A stretch of 64,000 nucleotides of DNA. It comes from Molanna angustata (lineage: Eukaryota; Arthropoda; Insecta; Trichoptera; Molannidae). Under the pieces are notes generated by a model, which was not told the DNA's origin, did not search any database, and was given only the letters and a program-made list of their open reading frames with translations. The stretch is taken from NCBI GenBank assembly GCA_963576475.1, contig OY754977.1:13702743-13766742 (forward strand). The letters run 5' to 3'. A program made the translations under genes and the position numbers. How positions within the stretch are numbered: the stretch's first letter is position 1; each line of letters opens with the position of its first letter. Shown one piece after another: positions 24,561 to 36,290 of this stretch.

Positions 24561-25800
24561 TCAATCTAATGGTGCTGATTGCTTTAAATGAATTCTGTAA
24601 GGAGTTTGTAGGTATTTTGTGATCGATTAATTTGTTAGATTTTTATCCTGTAGGGGCATTAATTTTTCCTGTCGCTATATGCTATATCCTGTCGCGAGAG
24701 AGAAAGGGCTTGGTAACTTACATGTATGTAGCTTTACAATTCTCAATTAAAAAGAACACAAATAAATATGATTGAGCAACTTCGAAATGTATGAATTTAC
24801 GGTAGATTTTTAGATAGAAATATAGTTTTGACTTTAATGTCATATTTTTCTTTGAGTTACAATGTTGTGTAGATATGTTCAGTGTTCAGTAAGTATTGAG
24901 AGGTGAATAAACTAATAAATCAGGGCGAGGAGGGTAATACTATACTAACCTAACCTAAACACATCAATACGCCATATTTCATTCTAAATATACTTTTCTC
25001 TATTTTCAAAGACATAACTACAAAATGCTAAACTATGTTCATATATAATTATTACGAACTGCAAATCGATTTAGAACTACACCAACTCCTTGTCAAGATT
25101 TACGTATGAGGTTTATTAATGTAGGTACGACAGCAAGACGCGTTGCCTATCAGAAATAAATACAGAAGAACTCTAGAAATTTCTTGTAGGGACTACGGGG
25201 TCTAGCAAAAGCGAATTGTAATATGACTTGTCATATTTTGTTCATACTAGACCCATACATAGCATACATCTAAGAAGGAAGGCACCTGCCCTAGATCATA
25301 TCATAAAAAGATTTTCGCAGACTCCACACTTCATTCTAGAAAATCAATATAGGGAATAGTAGATAATCTATGAAGATAAGAAAATAGTATCAAGAACGAC
25401 ATGGGTTGCATTTTCATATAATATACTAGATGTCGCAGTTAGCAAATTTTGTATGAATCGAAGTGAGGATTTTTTCCGTGGGACTTTTGACAACCAGGTG
25501 GGCAGACCACATCGTTTTTCTATAGAGAATAGCGACTAATGTGAATCGTTTTCGGATTTATTTGTCGAAAAAAACGCTTTGTTCATTAAGATTTAGAGAA
25601 CAGTTATAGGAAGTGTTGAAATGCACGGAAAACTGCAATATGTTGCCAAGCAATACGTCAAACGCGCAAACTACCTACATGTTGCCTACGTACATTCAAA
25701 CTTAATTCATTATTCCTCGTTAAAAAGGTCTAAGAGATAGCAAAATCAAAAAACAATTAAAATTTTTAAGGCTGTTTTTATATATTCCCTCCCTATTTAA
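24560..25800. other. AT-rich DNA, no gene seen
   Basis: Follows the LINE remnant. No recognised motif up to the MITE at 25800. Confidence 0.5.
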
Positions 25801-26211
25801 TATAGGTTTGAAAAAAGTAAGTCTGGCACCTGGGAGTGGTTGCGTTTACCAGTGCACATCCAGTGCACCCTTTTCTATAGGTGAAAATTGCAGATTTAAG
25901 TATCATTTGTATCTTGGTAAGTCCTTTTTGTGCTCTTATACCATCCATCAGATTACAGTGAATCTTGGAGTTTGTTCAGCGCCCATCCGGGAAGATTTCT
26001 TAAAAAAAAACTTTTTTACTTCTATTTTTGCATATTTCAGCAACAGTAAGTATATTTCACAAACGGCAGATTTTATAGGTCCAAATGGCATACAAATTCA
26101 AATTATATTGAAATATTGTTTAAATCTGAAATTTTCACCTATAAACAGGATGGACACTGGTAAACGCAACCACTCCCAGGTGCCAGACTTACCTATTTCA
26201 TACCCATATTC
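25800..26211. mobile_element. MITE with about 100-bp terminal inverted repeats
   Basis: From GTAAGTCTGGCACCTGGGAG (25817-25836) through TTTACCAGTG and TATAGGTGAAAATT to GATTTAA (about 25900), the left arm is repeated inverted at about 26120-26192. Weaker pairing extends the arms to about 25800 and 26211 (ATATAGGTTTGAAA against ATATGGGTATGAAA). A 165-codon frame across it only reflects the lack of stops. Confidence 0.75.
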
Positions 26212-27480
26212 AATAACAAAGAAAATAATAAAAAAACGTTGCTGTCTCTCGGAATATAATATGTTCTTAACGAATCTTAGGCATCAGATTTGCAGCGGAA
26301 AGTAAAGCAGCTGAAATGTGTCGCACAGAACAGAACCACATGGAAGAAAAAGCTACAAACCAATCTTTGAGATTGAAATGCGAGAAAGAGACTTCAAATC
26401 CGTACATCAGGTTTTGAGAAATTTGCACGATACGGATTTTTCTGATAGGTTCTCCTTAGTCAACGTCAAACTGATCATTATTTTGAATTATTTACAAATA
26501 TTTACATATCAACACTACACCAATTTAGTACATGAAATGTCTTGAAATTTAACGAAGTCGATTTATTTAGTGTCAGCGAGAATAGCTTACATACAAGCTT
26601 AAAATATTATAATAACTTTGAATAGCGGGTAGTGTGTTGGATGGAATATGATACGTTAGCAATTGACGCGATATAATTAATCAAATAATCTTGAATAAAT
26701 AAATATATGAACAAACACTGAGTTGCTAGGTATATTTACTATTAAAATATTACAAACAATATTACAAAATTGTGTAACTTTGTTTTCATCACAAATGAGT
26801 TGTTTTATTCGACTGTTTTCAATGCGACTTTTCTAGCTTAGGATATAAAACCGGTACATATGTATAATAAACATTACTCATTCATGATTTTAACAAAATT
26901 ATTTGTAATAAATACAATTGTTTCAATATGCCACAAAATAATTCTGAAAATATTTAAAATGCAATGTTTTCTTATTTATCTGATGATGACATGAGAAAGA
27001 AGAAAAAAATGAACTGACACGACCATTGAGATTATACTTGCTTCATCTCTATTAAACATTGAATTTTCAAAAAAAAAAAATCATTTATTCCCGACTTAAA
27101 AATCCAATATCTACATATAATAAAGTAGTATTATTAAATGAGATTAAAAGAAAATAGAATATAAAAAAAATAACAAATATACAAAAACAATGATTCTCTC
27201 TCAAAAAATATTAAAATTCTTAAAATAAAATATCTTCATAAATCATTTATTTAGAATTTTTATACGATTAATGCTGCTGATGAGAAATATTAAGCCAAGT
27301 CAGCCTTTTTAAACAGTTCATAGTAAAGTTTTCCTTATTTAAGGCAGGCAAAGAGAGCCTAACACCACATTCCTTTCTCTTTATATGTTATAATATATAT
27401 GTACATCATTTTTTTATGTTTTCATACGTCTATTGATTTTTTAATTTTTGAATTTAATGTTTTTTTTTAATTTACTGTTT
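26212..27480. other. AT-rich DNA, no gene seen
   Basis: Short frames (75 codons at 26318) lack any recognisable pattern. Confidence 0.5.
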
Positions 27481-27650
27481 TGTTTTTTTTTATTTTTGTC
27501 TTACTTTTAGGTTTAAGTTTTTTTGCCAAGTGTATACCTAATTGCTTTTTTTATTCTATATATTTTTATCATCAATATGTGTTTTTATCTATGTATGTAT
27601 GTAAAAGGCTTTTTATGCCGTTTATAAAGAAATAAATAAATAAATAATAC
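27480..27650 (+). repeat. Non-LTR element 3' tail
   Basis: GTATGTAAAAGGCTTTTTATGCCGTTTATAAAG, followed by AAATAAATAAATAAATAA, is a 3' end ahead of a tetranucleotide tail. ATGGCTTATGCCGTATATTTTG before AAATAAATAAATAAA at 32550-32600 is a related one. Confidence 0.5.
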
Positions 27651-27905
27651 CTATTTACTTCTATTTCTCATTTTACATAATATTTAAGCTCTCATTTATA
27701 TTTTTCTTCTTTCTTGTCAACTTTTTCTTGGACGCCCTCTAATTTCGTTTCTCTGTTCTCAGCCTTGTAAACTTCAGATGATCAACACTTCAGATGATCT
27801 TACAATGAGACCAAACCATCTTAATGTGTTATCACCTTCCTTACCGTTTTTCTTTCAAACAAACATTACCATTTAATCATCATTATTCAGTAAATTAGAC
27901 TAGAT

Positions 27906-28303
27906 CATAGGTTCTCAACGTGGGCGATAAGGTCCCTTTGTGGGCGTTTGAGACTTTCAGGAGGGTAGTCGAAGACCCAGAGAAAATAAAGTGGCGTTGA
28001 GATGGCAAATTGTAGGCATGGGCAGGTTAAATAATATAGTTTATCGATACAAACATCACAAGACTGAGATTTTCTCGCTGCGCGGCAATTTTCGTTGTCA
28101 TTTGTTAATCCAAACACAAGACATTAATTTTCTTGCTATGCGGCAATTTTCTTCTCAATTTATTGACACAACCATTACAAGACTGAAATTTTCTCCCTGC
28201 GATTTTGTATTTGGTTTATTTTAATGTAATACAACCCGGTGCGCGGTGAGTACTTTTCTTCTCGAAAAGGGGGCGGTGGACCGAAAAAGTTTGGGAATCT
28301 TAG
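27906..28303. mobile_element. hAT-type MITE
   Basis: The left end CATAGGTTCTCAACGTGGGCG and the inverted right end (TCTAAGATTCCCAAACTTTT) follow the hAT pattern CAGTGGTTCTCAA. Eight flanking bases agree at seven positions (GACTAGAT at 27898-27905, AACTAGAT at 28304-28311), fitting an 8-bp target duplication. The interior has two or three diverged ~58-bp subrepeats ending in CGGCAATTTTC. No transposase. Confidence 0.7.
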
Positions 28304-29084
28304 AACTAGATACTTGCGCATGGACAAAATTTGACTTGCATGCACAGCTTCGCATTTGAATAGCCTAGGAACAGGTTCATGCCTATTACAATATACTATC
28401 CATGTTACCTTAAATTATGAAAGGTAGGTATATTATAATAATAGTATTTATGATTTATTTTGTAATCACGTTCTTTTCTGTGCATTTTTTATTCTATAAT
28501 AATGAATCGATAAATATTTTGGTGATAACATAATAAATTAACAACTTAGTTATTTATATCACAAATCAAAAGTTCGTAATTTCTCAACGGCTTACTAATA
28601 TTATAATTTTACGAGTCTCGTGTGTATAGTATATTGAATTAATTAATTTAGTATGAATATGCAAACAAACAATAAGCTGTAAAGAGAGAAACTCTTAATT
28701 ACTGACATTACTGTGCACAGTGCACGGTGGAAAATACAAGCTATGCAAATTGCTTCACCCGGTTTGTTCGTTTTTGGAAACATAACAGGTTTTAATATCT
28801 CCGTTTTCTTAACGTAATTAGAATGAAACTGACCCGAATTAGTAAAACTATTTTTATTGCTTAAATGAAAGGTGTGTATGTTCAAATTTTTAATTTTTGT
28901 ATTTTTGATTCATTTCGTCGAACTTCGCGGGCCGGTTATTATAGTCTTGACGAATTCGATTCCTGGTGTAGATGAACTTAGTTTGAACTTTGTAAAATAA
29001 ATTAATACTTTAATTTAGGGAAAATGTGTAATATACTTTATGTAATATATGGCAATTTTTTTCTTCTTTCTAGCCTAGGCCTCC

Positions 29085-29490
29085 GTCAGTCTTCACCTCC
29101 AGCTTCTTCTATCGTCTGCAGCAACTCTCCAACTGCCCGGCACTTGCTATAATTGGGAAGCATCCCTTTCGACTTCGTCCTCCCATAGCTGCCGCGGTCA
29201 TTCAACCTTTCTTCTTCCACCTGGATGTCCACACAGGACTTTCTTTGGTATTCGCTGTGGTGGCATTCTCTGTACATATCCGGCCCATCTCAATCTGAAA
29301 TGTACAGAGAGCCTGGGAGTCTTGTAGATGGCATATAGCTCATTATTATACCTAATCCTCCAGGCGTCATCATCAGGCACAGGTCCTAGGATTCTACGAA
29401 ACACTCGTCTCTCTAACGTGTCCAGCATTTCATCAGATTTGGCTGTAAGTGTCCATGATTCACATCCATATGTCACAACTGTTCTTATTA
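29085..29490 (-). pseudogene. LINE ORF2 C-terminal fragment, frameshifted
   Basis: The minus strand reads TYGCESWTLTAKSDEMLDTL, RRVFRRILGPVPDDDAWRIR, YNNELYAIYK and HFRLRWAGYVQRMP, then GGRRKVE and a stop. The next segment (ERPRQLWEDEVE-like) continues in another frame. The YGxEWTLT...ERxxxRRIxGP...RYNxELYxLY...RxRWAGHVxRM order is the tail of an RTE/R4-type non-LTR polymerase. RT core missing. Confidence 0.8.
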
Positions 29491-30439
29491 TTGCAATTTT
29501 ACCATATTAAAAAATAACGCGTATTTTTATATAAATACTGAGTGGGCTCTGTGGTGTATTGTTTCTGTAAGTTTAAGTTAAATAAATATATTATTATTAT
29601 TATTTAAATGCTATATACAATTTATAAAGTCAAAATGAAAGTATAAAGAAAAGGATACAGGATATATCATGACAATTAAAGTATAAAAAAAATCACGAAT
29701 GGATTTTGAAATTCTCCCTGAAATGAAGAAATTCTAGTGCCTCGGGGAGGAGTTCAGAAAACTTACAATTAACAACATACATAAGAAAGAAAAAGTCTAC
29801 AATTCATATAAGGCACACAAAACATCAGAGTTCAGAAGAGTGAATACGTATTTAAATATTACATAAGAGCGGAAAAGAAAAGAATAATAAAACTCCAATC
29901 CATATAAAGATACACAAAACTTCACACATGCATACATACACACAGCAAAAATATTCATACTGTACAACGAAGAGGATATTTCAACCTTTTTTCAAAGGTT
30001 AACAATTTGTCAGTTAATTTCAATTTGATATTTCTTTCCAGTATATTGTACTATTTAAGAAGAGGTACAATTATTCTTATATATTTATAACCACAACATG
30101 AGAGCAATATAAAGGGCAAATAATAGAGAACAATATGGTTTTCCATAGATGGCTTCTAGAATATGTATTGAATGCCAAATAATTTAAAAATATGTACTTA
30201 CAATGTATACTTTTTTTCAATAAAATTAAAATGATATACATATTGAAGAAGCGAGATATAAATATATAAATAATTGAGTGGTGTGAATATATGTTATTTA
30301 TAAGTCTTCTGTATCTCATTATTGATTTATTTTTAGTATTGACTGTTTGTTATTAATTGTCATGACCCCTTACACCAACAATTTGCTGTCTGAGGTATTT
30401 TATTGTTAAATTTGTGTAATTTTTTAACTATACTTATTA

Positions 30440-30960
30440 TGTCCTATTCTGATTCGTTTCAGAATAAGAAAACGTCTAAATCGTTTGAAGGCAGTTTCAA
30501 ATACGCTGCAATAAAATGTTGGAATGACTTGCCTCCACGGCTAAAAGTAGCCGAAAAATTCTATTATTTTAAAGAGAATTGTCGAGCGATGCTTCTGGCC
30601 TCGCAATCATAGTGTGACGTATGTAAGAATTTATGTGTATTAATGTGTGTGGGTGTGTATAAATAAATGTGTGTATATGTATATGTATGTGCGTGTATGT
30701 ATATTTATGTATTTGTGTATATTTATATATGTGTATTTTAGGAGCATTTTTTTGTATTTTTTGTATAGATAGTAAAATATTATACATAAGCAATTAGGAT
30801 CATGCTGAAAATCAGCTGTTGGGGGCTTGTCTTCCTGCAACATAGCTGAGCATGGTCCTTTTGAGTTGGAAAGGTTGTTTTTCTGTATATTTGTTTTTAT
30901 ATATCTGTGTTTTTGTATGTAAACTTCTTTTCGTGTCAATAAATGTTAATTTATTTATTT
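30440..30960 (+). pseudogene. LINE ORF2 C-terminus and 3' UTR
   Basis: An open frame ends FKYAAIKCWNDLPPRLKVAE, KFYYFKENCRAMLLASQS and stops at 30612. The AxKxWNxLPxxLK...FKxxxK pattern is the usual terminus of CR1/jockey-like LINE polymerases. A 3' UTR with TG-rich microsatellite (30637-30735) and GAAAATCAGCTGTTGGGGGC follows to a TTTATTTA stretch. 5'-truncated; the visible piece has no stop, so it may be young. Confidence 0.7.
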
Positions 30961-31469
30961 TATTTATTTAAATCATGGGCGACCTAGGATAAAAGGATTT
31001 TATCTGCGCAGTGTGACTTAATGAGTCCCATATAAATTCAGTCAAACTATTTGTTATTTCTCATAAAAGTTGAGAGTGTAAAAATTTTTAAACACACGGA
31101 ACAAAAATACATTGTCTTAAAACATTCCTTTAATCGACTTATTTTTGTATTTTTTTCCTTGTCTTTTACATTTGAGGGTTGACTCATTCATGAAATACAA
31201 CAGCTTCCTCAAATCCCTTGGAGATTTCGTTATAAAAGAGAGTTTTATCTTTTTGAAAAATTCTCTCGAAATAGATGCTTATTTTTTTTACACGGAGCGT
31301 ATATACTTAGGGGTATACATTATGCATGAGATCTATGTAAGTAAAATTACAATAAATAATTTATTTTTCTTTTTTAAGAATTGTATAAACAACATTATTA
31401 TTTCGATTGGTCGCGAAAATTTAGAAAAAAAAAATATTGGTTTTTATAAAAAAAGGTATTTATTTATTA

Positions 31470-31560
31470 ATTTATATTTCTGTACATAATATTAACGAAC
31501 ATGACGCACACTAGTGGGCTTATTGCCATTGGGCAATTTCTTACAACTAACCAGGAAAAA
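31470..31560 (-). repeat. SINE type b, 3' fragment
   Basis: CTGTACATAATATTAAC, GGGCTTATTGCCATTGGGCA and TTACAACTAACCAGG match the 3' part of the type b SINE. It lies 80 bp left of the long hairpin. Confidence 0.55.
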
Positions 31561-31637
31561 TATTTTTTTTTAATCGAATATTTTTATTATTGCATATGCG
31601 CAAACATTGGATTTTTTTTCCCTGTCGGGAGTCAAAG

Positions 31638-32086
31638 ATATTTTTTAACAGATTTTTAATTATCTCAATAGAGACGAAGTTGGAATATTTACTGTAGGAG
31701 AACCGGGAAATCAAGGCACCTACAGGGCTTACGACCTGTCATCGGCTGGTTTACGTGATCACTTTATGCGCTTGCGCAACGTTCACCAATTATGCCTTTT
31801 AATGAGATCCCTATCAATTCAATTTTGAAAGTTCTATATATTGTAATACTGAAATTCTTTTCGCTTGAAAATCAGTATTACAATATATAGAACTTTCAAA
31901 ATTGAATTGATAGGGATCTCATTAAAAGGCATAATTGGTGAACGTTGCGCAAGCGCATAAAGTGATCACGTAAACCAGCCGATGACAGGTCGTAAGCCCT
32001 GTAGGTGCCTTGATTTCCCGGTTCTCCTACAATAAATATTCCAACTTCGTCTCTATTGAGATAATTAAAAATCTGTTAAAAAATAT
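31638..32086. repeat. 449-bp near-perfect palindrome (long hairpin)
   Basis: Arms 31638-31852 and 31872-32086 are each 215 bp and enclose a 19-bp loop. Reading one arm against the reverse complement of the other, I found one difference: C in TTTACTGTAGG against T in TTTATTGTAGG. The arms have no coding frame. It may be a foldback transposon or a fresh inverted duplication, and its transcript would be one long double-stranded hairpin. Confidence 0.95.
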
Positions 32087-32176
32087 TTTTTTTTATTTAA
32101 GAATCATATTTGATTTTATTGACATAGCTGTCAACTTATTATTATGGATTGATCTGCATGGATTGCATGGATCTGG

Positions 32177-32267
32177 ATCATGGATCATGGATCATGGATC
32201 ATGGATCATGGATCATGGATCATGGATCATGGATCATGGATCATGGATCATGGATCATGGATCATGG
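32177..32267. repeat. (ATCATGG)13 tandem array
   Basis: Thirteen exact copies of the 7-mer ATCATGG. ATGGATTGATCTGCATGG before it and GCATCTATGGATTGATTG after it are looser relatives, so the array probably grew from such sequence. Confidence 0.97.
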
Positions 32268-32499
32268 AACTGCATCTATGGATTGATTGATTGATTGAGC
32301 TGCAGTTGATCTATTGTCATATTCGATTTTTTTCCCTCTTATTATTATTTTTTTTATCATTAATTTTTTTTTCTAATTCTCTGATTCTTTTTTGTATATT
32401 TTTATCTAAATCTGTGTTTTTTTATCTAAATCTTTATATTTATATTTGATCTGAATCTATATTTTATGTTTTTATATTACATCAATGTCTATATTTTAT

Positions 32500-32600
32500 T
32501 TGTTTCTATTTCATCTTTGTGTGTAATTAATTATTGTAAGTGTATATTGTAACAAGTAAATGGCTTATGCCGTATATTTTGTAAATAAATAAATAAATTT
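32500..32600 (+). repeat. Non-LTR element 3' tail
   Basis: AAATGGCTTATGCCGTATAT and TTTGTAAATAAATAAATAAA resemble the tail at 27600. No coding remnant upstream. Confidence 0.5.
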
Positions 32601-32759
32601 TGTTTGGAAACGCAACAGATTATATTTTAATGATTCTAAGTATCATATTCAAGACATGCATCGCTTTGATGCCAACCAATTCCAATGAATGAAACCAAAG
32701 GATAATATTTATATGTACATACATATATGTTTATACTTATATGGATATTATATTTTATT

Positions 32760-32860
32760 TTAAAATTTGAATACTCTATGGATTGACTTGGTAGTGAGGA
32801 GTATAGAGTTGGCCACAACCCACTAGTTTCGTTAATATTTTCAACACCTCGTTCAATCTT
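32760..32860 (+). repeat. GGCCACAACCCACT repeat, copy
   Basis: AAATTTGAATAC...GACTTGGTAGTGAGGAGTAT...TTGGCCACAACCCACTAG occurs almost the same at 63828-63895. The reverse complement is at 52921-52990. Class unknown. Confidence 0.6.
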
Positions 32861-34710
32861 TTATTCTTCTTAATATTTTTGTCTCTAATTCTGTCATAGG
32901 ACTGAAGGAACACCACATGATTATTTTTGCAGTAGGTACTGTGACACGCATTTATCTAAGAAAATATTTTTAATTTGAACTCAAACAGTTTTATAATTTT
33001 TTTATGCCTTTACAGCAATTTTGTCAAAAATCGACCTCACAAAGAATATTTTAAATAAATGGTTACAACATACCTGATTTAAATTAGACTGGATGAAAAT
33101 TGTAGTTTGGAACTTGCACAATTTAAAACTCGTGCCAATGCAAAGATTGTTGAATTTTAAAAAAGTAAATGCTTCACAACTTTAATATACCTATTATATC
33201 AACATGACAAGTGAAAGTGTAACGAGAAGCCGTTCGTTTTTAATGGAGTTTGGCAATATTTTTTTATCGGTCTACCAAATATATTGACGTAGATACAAAC
33301 CCTGCACGACGTAGATATCGTACGATAATAATTGTATTTATTGATTCCAATTAATATCTATATTGGTATTAAATAAATTCTCCGCTTGATGTCAATTATA
33401 TGATAAACGTTGATATAGCCGATTAATTGATATTATTATTCTCAGCTCATAATATAATGATTGTTATTTACAGAGCTTTTTCAAAATGAGCTTTCATATC
33501 CAGCCAGCGTGATTACCTAATCTTTATTACCCACCAACAGCAAGTAAGGCGCATTACTCTGAATTGTTTATATGAAATATTCACGCAAAAAATACGATAA
33601 TTATTATTGATGATATCGTTTTTTTATGTTTCAGGACTATTATTTTCAAACTGTGGTTTGTGCAATGAAAAATGTATTTCTTTATTTTCTTGTGCCGCCC
33701 CTAACGCAAATTGATGCCGCATTCGGAATCCCGAACCACAGCCTGAGAATTTTAAAGCCACGATATTCTTTTACGCCCCATATTTTCCTTCATCTTATAA
33801 TCATTATCACCACGGAATATGTGGCCAATGACGGAATATGTGGACAGTGGTCAGCAACTCTCTCTGTCTGCCTTTCTCGATCATATTTAAAGCTCTTTCA
33901 TTGAAGACTCGATCGACCCTTTTGATCAAAAAATATTTGTATAATTTTTTCGATTAATTTATTTTTAAATCCTCACAAAAAACAGGCATATAACAATATA
34001 ACTTTTGTAGTCGAATTATGTCTAATTTATGTAACTCATACTTGTGTAACTTGCGTGTGTGATTGAGTGAGAGCTCATGTAATTTTGTGTGCATCCATAA
34101 TTGGACGTCCAGCAATCATAGTAATAACCAATATTGTTTTCTTTTTGTGAGAATTGTGAGCTGGATGTCTGTCGATGTACCCTTTTAATAAAATAAATAA
34201 AACAAAAAAAAAATATACTAATGTGACAACATATGAAATATGTAAAGATCCCACTAAGGTGAACCCTGAGTGTGGAAAAAATAATATAATAATATTTTTT
34301 CCTTTTTTTTAACGTGTGCATATCATACGTAGAAAATAAATACATAATTGGATTATAAAGAAAAATCCCAATACTTATGCATTTATTTGTACCTATATAT
34401 TATAAATTTGTCAAATATAATTTGTAAAGGAACTTAAATATAATACTTCCTCGTCGTGCATTATTTACTAAAAGCATACCTAAGCATTTTTTTAGCTCGT
34501 GAAATGTACATTGAAATATTAATGAAATATTTTTTACTTGTGAGTTTATTAACACTTTCATTGTTTACTCACAAGTTTTCAAAACTAACCGGTGATGAAA
34601 TCTTGTGAATTTAATTATTTATTTTATCAAACACTACATTACATCCTGTGCAAGTTTAGAAAGCAAAATATTTTAAACATGCCGTGTGCATTGTCCGCAA
34701 TTTTTTTTCG
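32860..34710. other. AT-rich DNA left of the LTR element
   Basis: A 92-codon frame at 33626 and a 107-codon minus-strand frame at 34022 are unremarkable in composition. I assign no function. Confidence 0.5.
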
Positions 34711-34714
34711 GTGC
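34711..34714. other. Target-site duplication, left copy (GTGC)
   Basis: Four bases GTGC touch the left LTR edge and recur at 46060-46063 after the right LTR. This supports integrase-mediated insertion and an uninterrupted element. Confidence 0.9.
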
Positions 34715-34715
34715 T

Positions 34716-34738
34716 GTAGCGAGCGGTACGCTCGCTAC
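34716..34738 (+). repeat. Perfect hairpin at outer end of the LTR
   Basis: GTAGCGAGCG (34716-34725), loop GTA, then CGCTCGCTAC (34729-34738). This is a perfect 10-bp inverted repeat starting one base inside the LTR edge. The 3' LTR has the same hairpin at 43748-43770. It lies where integrase must recognise the DNA end. Confidence 0.9.
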
Positions 34739-35091
34739 GTATTTAAATAATTATCTTTTCAAATTTAAAATTGGCGGCAGTAGTTACGTATTGAACTAGT
34801 TCAAGGTCTCGCTAAAAACGCAGCTGGTGTCAAGCGGCCCCCCCCGCTCCCCTCAAAACACCTACCGTCGCCCCCGTCAACTCCCGCCTTCAGTCGGCGT
34901 CTTTTTCTAACGGTTACACACCACGCTTTGTTTTGCTCCGCGATCTATCAGCGTATTCACTCAGTTCATTGTGTTTTATGCCTGGAATCGATGTAAGGCA
35001 TTGTAACTAAACAGAGAGTGTCGTTATAAACTAATTATCTAAAAATCCGAGTCGGATCTCTGAGTATACCGCCTTATGCGTGAAGGAGGCG

Positions 35092-35098
35092 TATAAAA
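35092..35098 (+). promoter_or_regulatory. Probable LTR TATA box
   Basis: TATAAAA follows the GC-richer tract GAAGGAGGCG. It is the best core-promoter match in the LTR and lies just upstream of the tandem array. The 3' LTR carries it too (44124-44130). Confidence 0.6.
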
Positions 35099-35131
35099 CA
35101 ACATCACAATACATACTTCGGTTCGGTTTTT

Positions 35132-36290
35132 TTTAGTTTTTTAATTTCATTAATTTTCAAAGTGACCTCGCGTAGGTGTGTGAATCCATAACGAAGTGTT
35201 TAAATCTCAATCGGCTGCGTACGAGCTGTACCTTTTAAATAAATGGTCGCAAGTCATACTTGGAGACAGTTTTTTTAATTTCATTAATTTTCAAAGTGAC
35301 CTCGCGTAGGTGTGTGAATCCATAACGAAGTGTTTAAATCTCAATCGGCTGCGTACGAGCTGTACCTTTTAAATAAATGGTCGCAAGTCATACTTGGAGA
35401 CAGTTTTTTAATTTCATTAATTTTCAAAGTGACCTCGCGTAGGTGTGTGAATCCATAACGAAGTGTTTAAATCTCAATCGGCTGCGTACGAGCTGTACCT
35501 TTTAAATAAATGGTCGCAAGTCATACTTGGAGACAGTTTTTTAATTTCATTAATTTTCAAAGTGACCTCGCGTAGGTGTGTGAATCCATAACGAAGTGTT
35601 TAAATCTCAATCGGCTGCGTACGAGCTGTACCTTTTAAATAAATGGTCGCAAGTCATACTTGGAGACAGTTTTATAATTTCATTAATTTTCAAAGTGACC
35701 TCGCGTAGGTGTGTGAATCCATAACGAAGTGTTTAAATCTCAATCGGCTGCGTACGAGCTGTACCTTTTAAATAAATGGTCGCAAGTCATACTTGGAGAC
35801 AGTTTTTTTATTTCATTAATTTTCAAAGTGACCTCGCGTAGGTGTGTGAATCCATAACGAAGTGTTTAAATCTCAATCGGCTGCGTACGAGCTGTACCTT
35901 TTAAATAAATGGTCGCAAGTCATACTTGGAGACAGTTTTATAATTTCATTAATTTTCAAAGTGACCTCGCGTAGGTGTGTGAATCCATAACGAAGTGTTT
36001 AAATCTCAATCGGCTGCGTACGAGCTGTACCTTTTAAATAAATGGTCGCAAGTCATACTTGGAGACAGTTTTATAATTTCATTAATTTTCAAAGTGACCT
36101 CGCGTAGGTGTGTGAATCCATAACGAAGCGTTTAAAACTCAATCGGCTGCGTACGAGCTGTACCTTTTGATTAAATGGTAGCAAGCCATACTTCGTGACT
36201 GTTTTTCAATTTCTTTCACCTTCAAAGTGACTTCGCGTGGTTGTATGAACACATAACGAAGTGTTAACACCTATGTCTGCCACACGGGAT
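35132..36290 (+). repeat. 133-bp tandem array in the 5' LTR (about 9 units)
   Basis: The marker GTGACCTCGCG (or GTGACTTCGCG) recurs at 35162, 35296, 35429, 35562, 35695, 35828, 35961, 36094 and 36227, a period of 133 (once 134). The first seven units are nearly identical and differ mainly in a T-rich linker. The eighth is diverged and the ninth is partial. Each of the first seven carries AATAAA (first at 35238-35243), so the array may hold several polyadenylation signals. Confidence 0.95.

Noticed and set aside
25808..26305. A 165-residue protein
   Set aside because: The frame spans the inverted repeats of a MITE and runs past its end; composition is non-protein-like.
31145..31489. A 114-codon gene
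   Set aside because: Very Phe/Lys/Ile-rich, as expected for AT-rich non-coding DNA; no motif.
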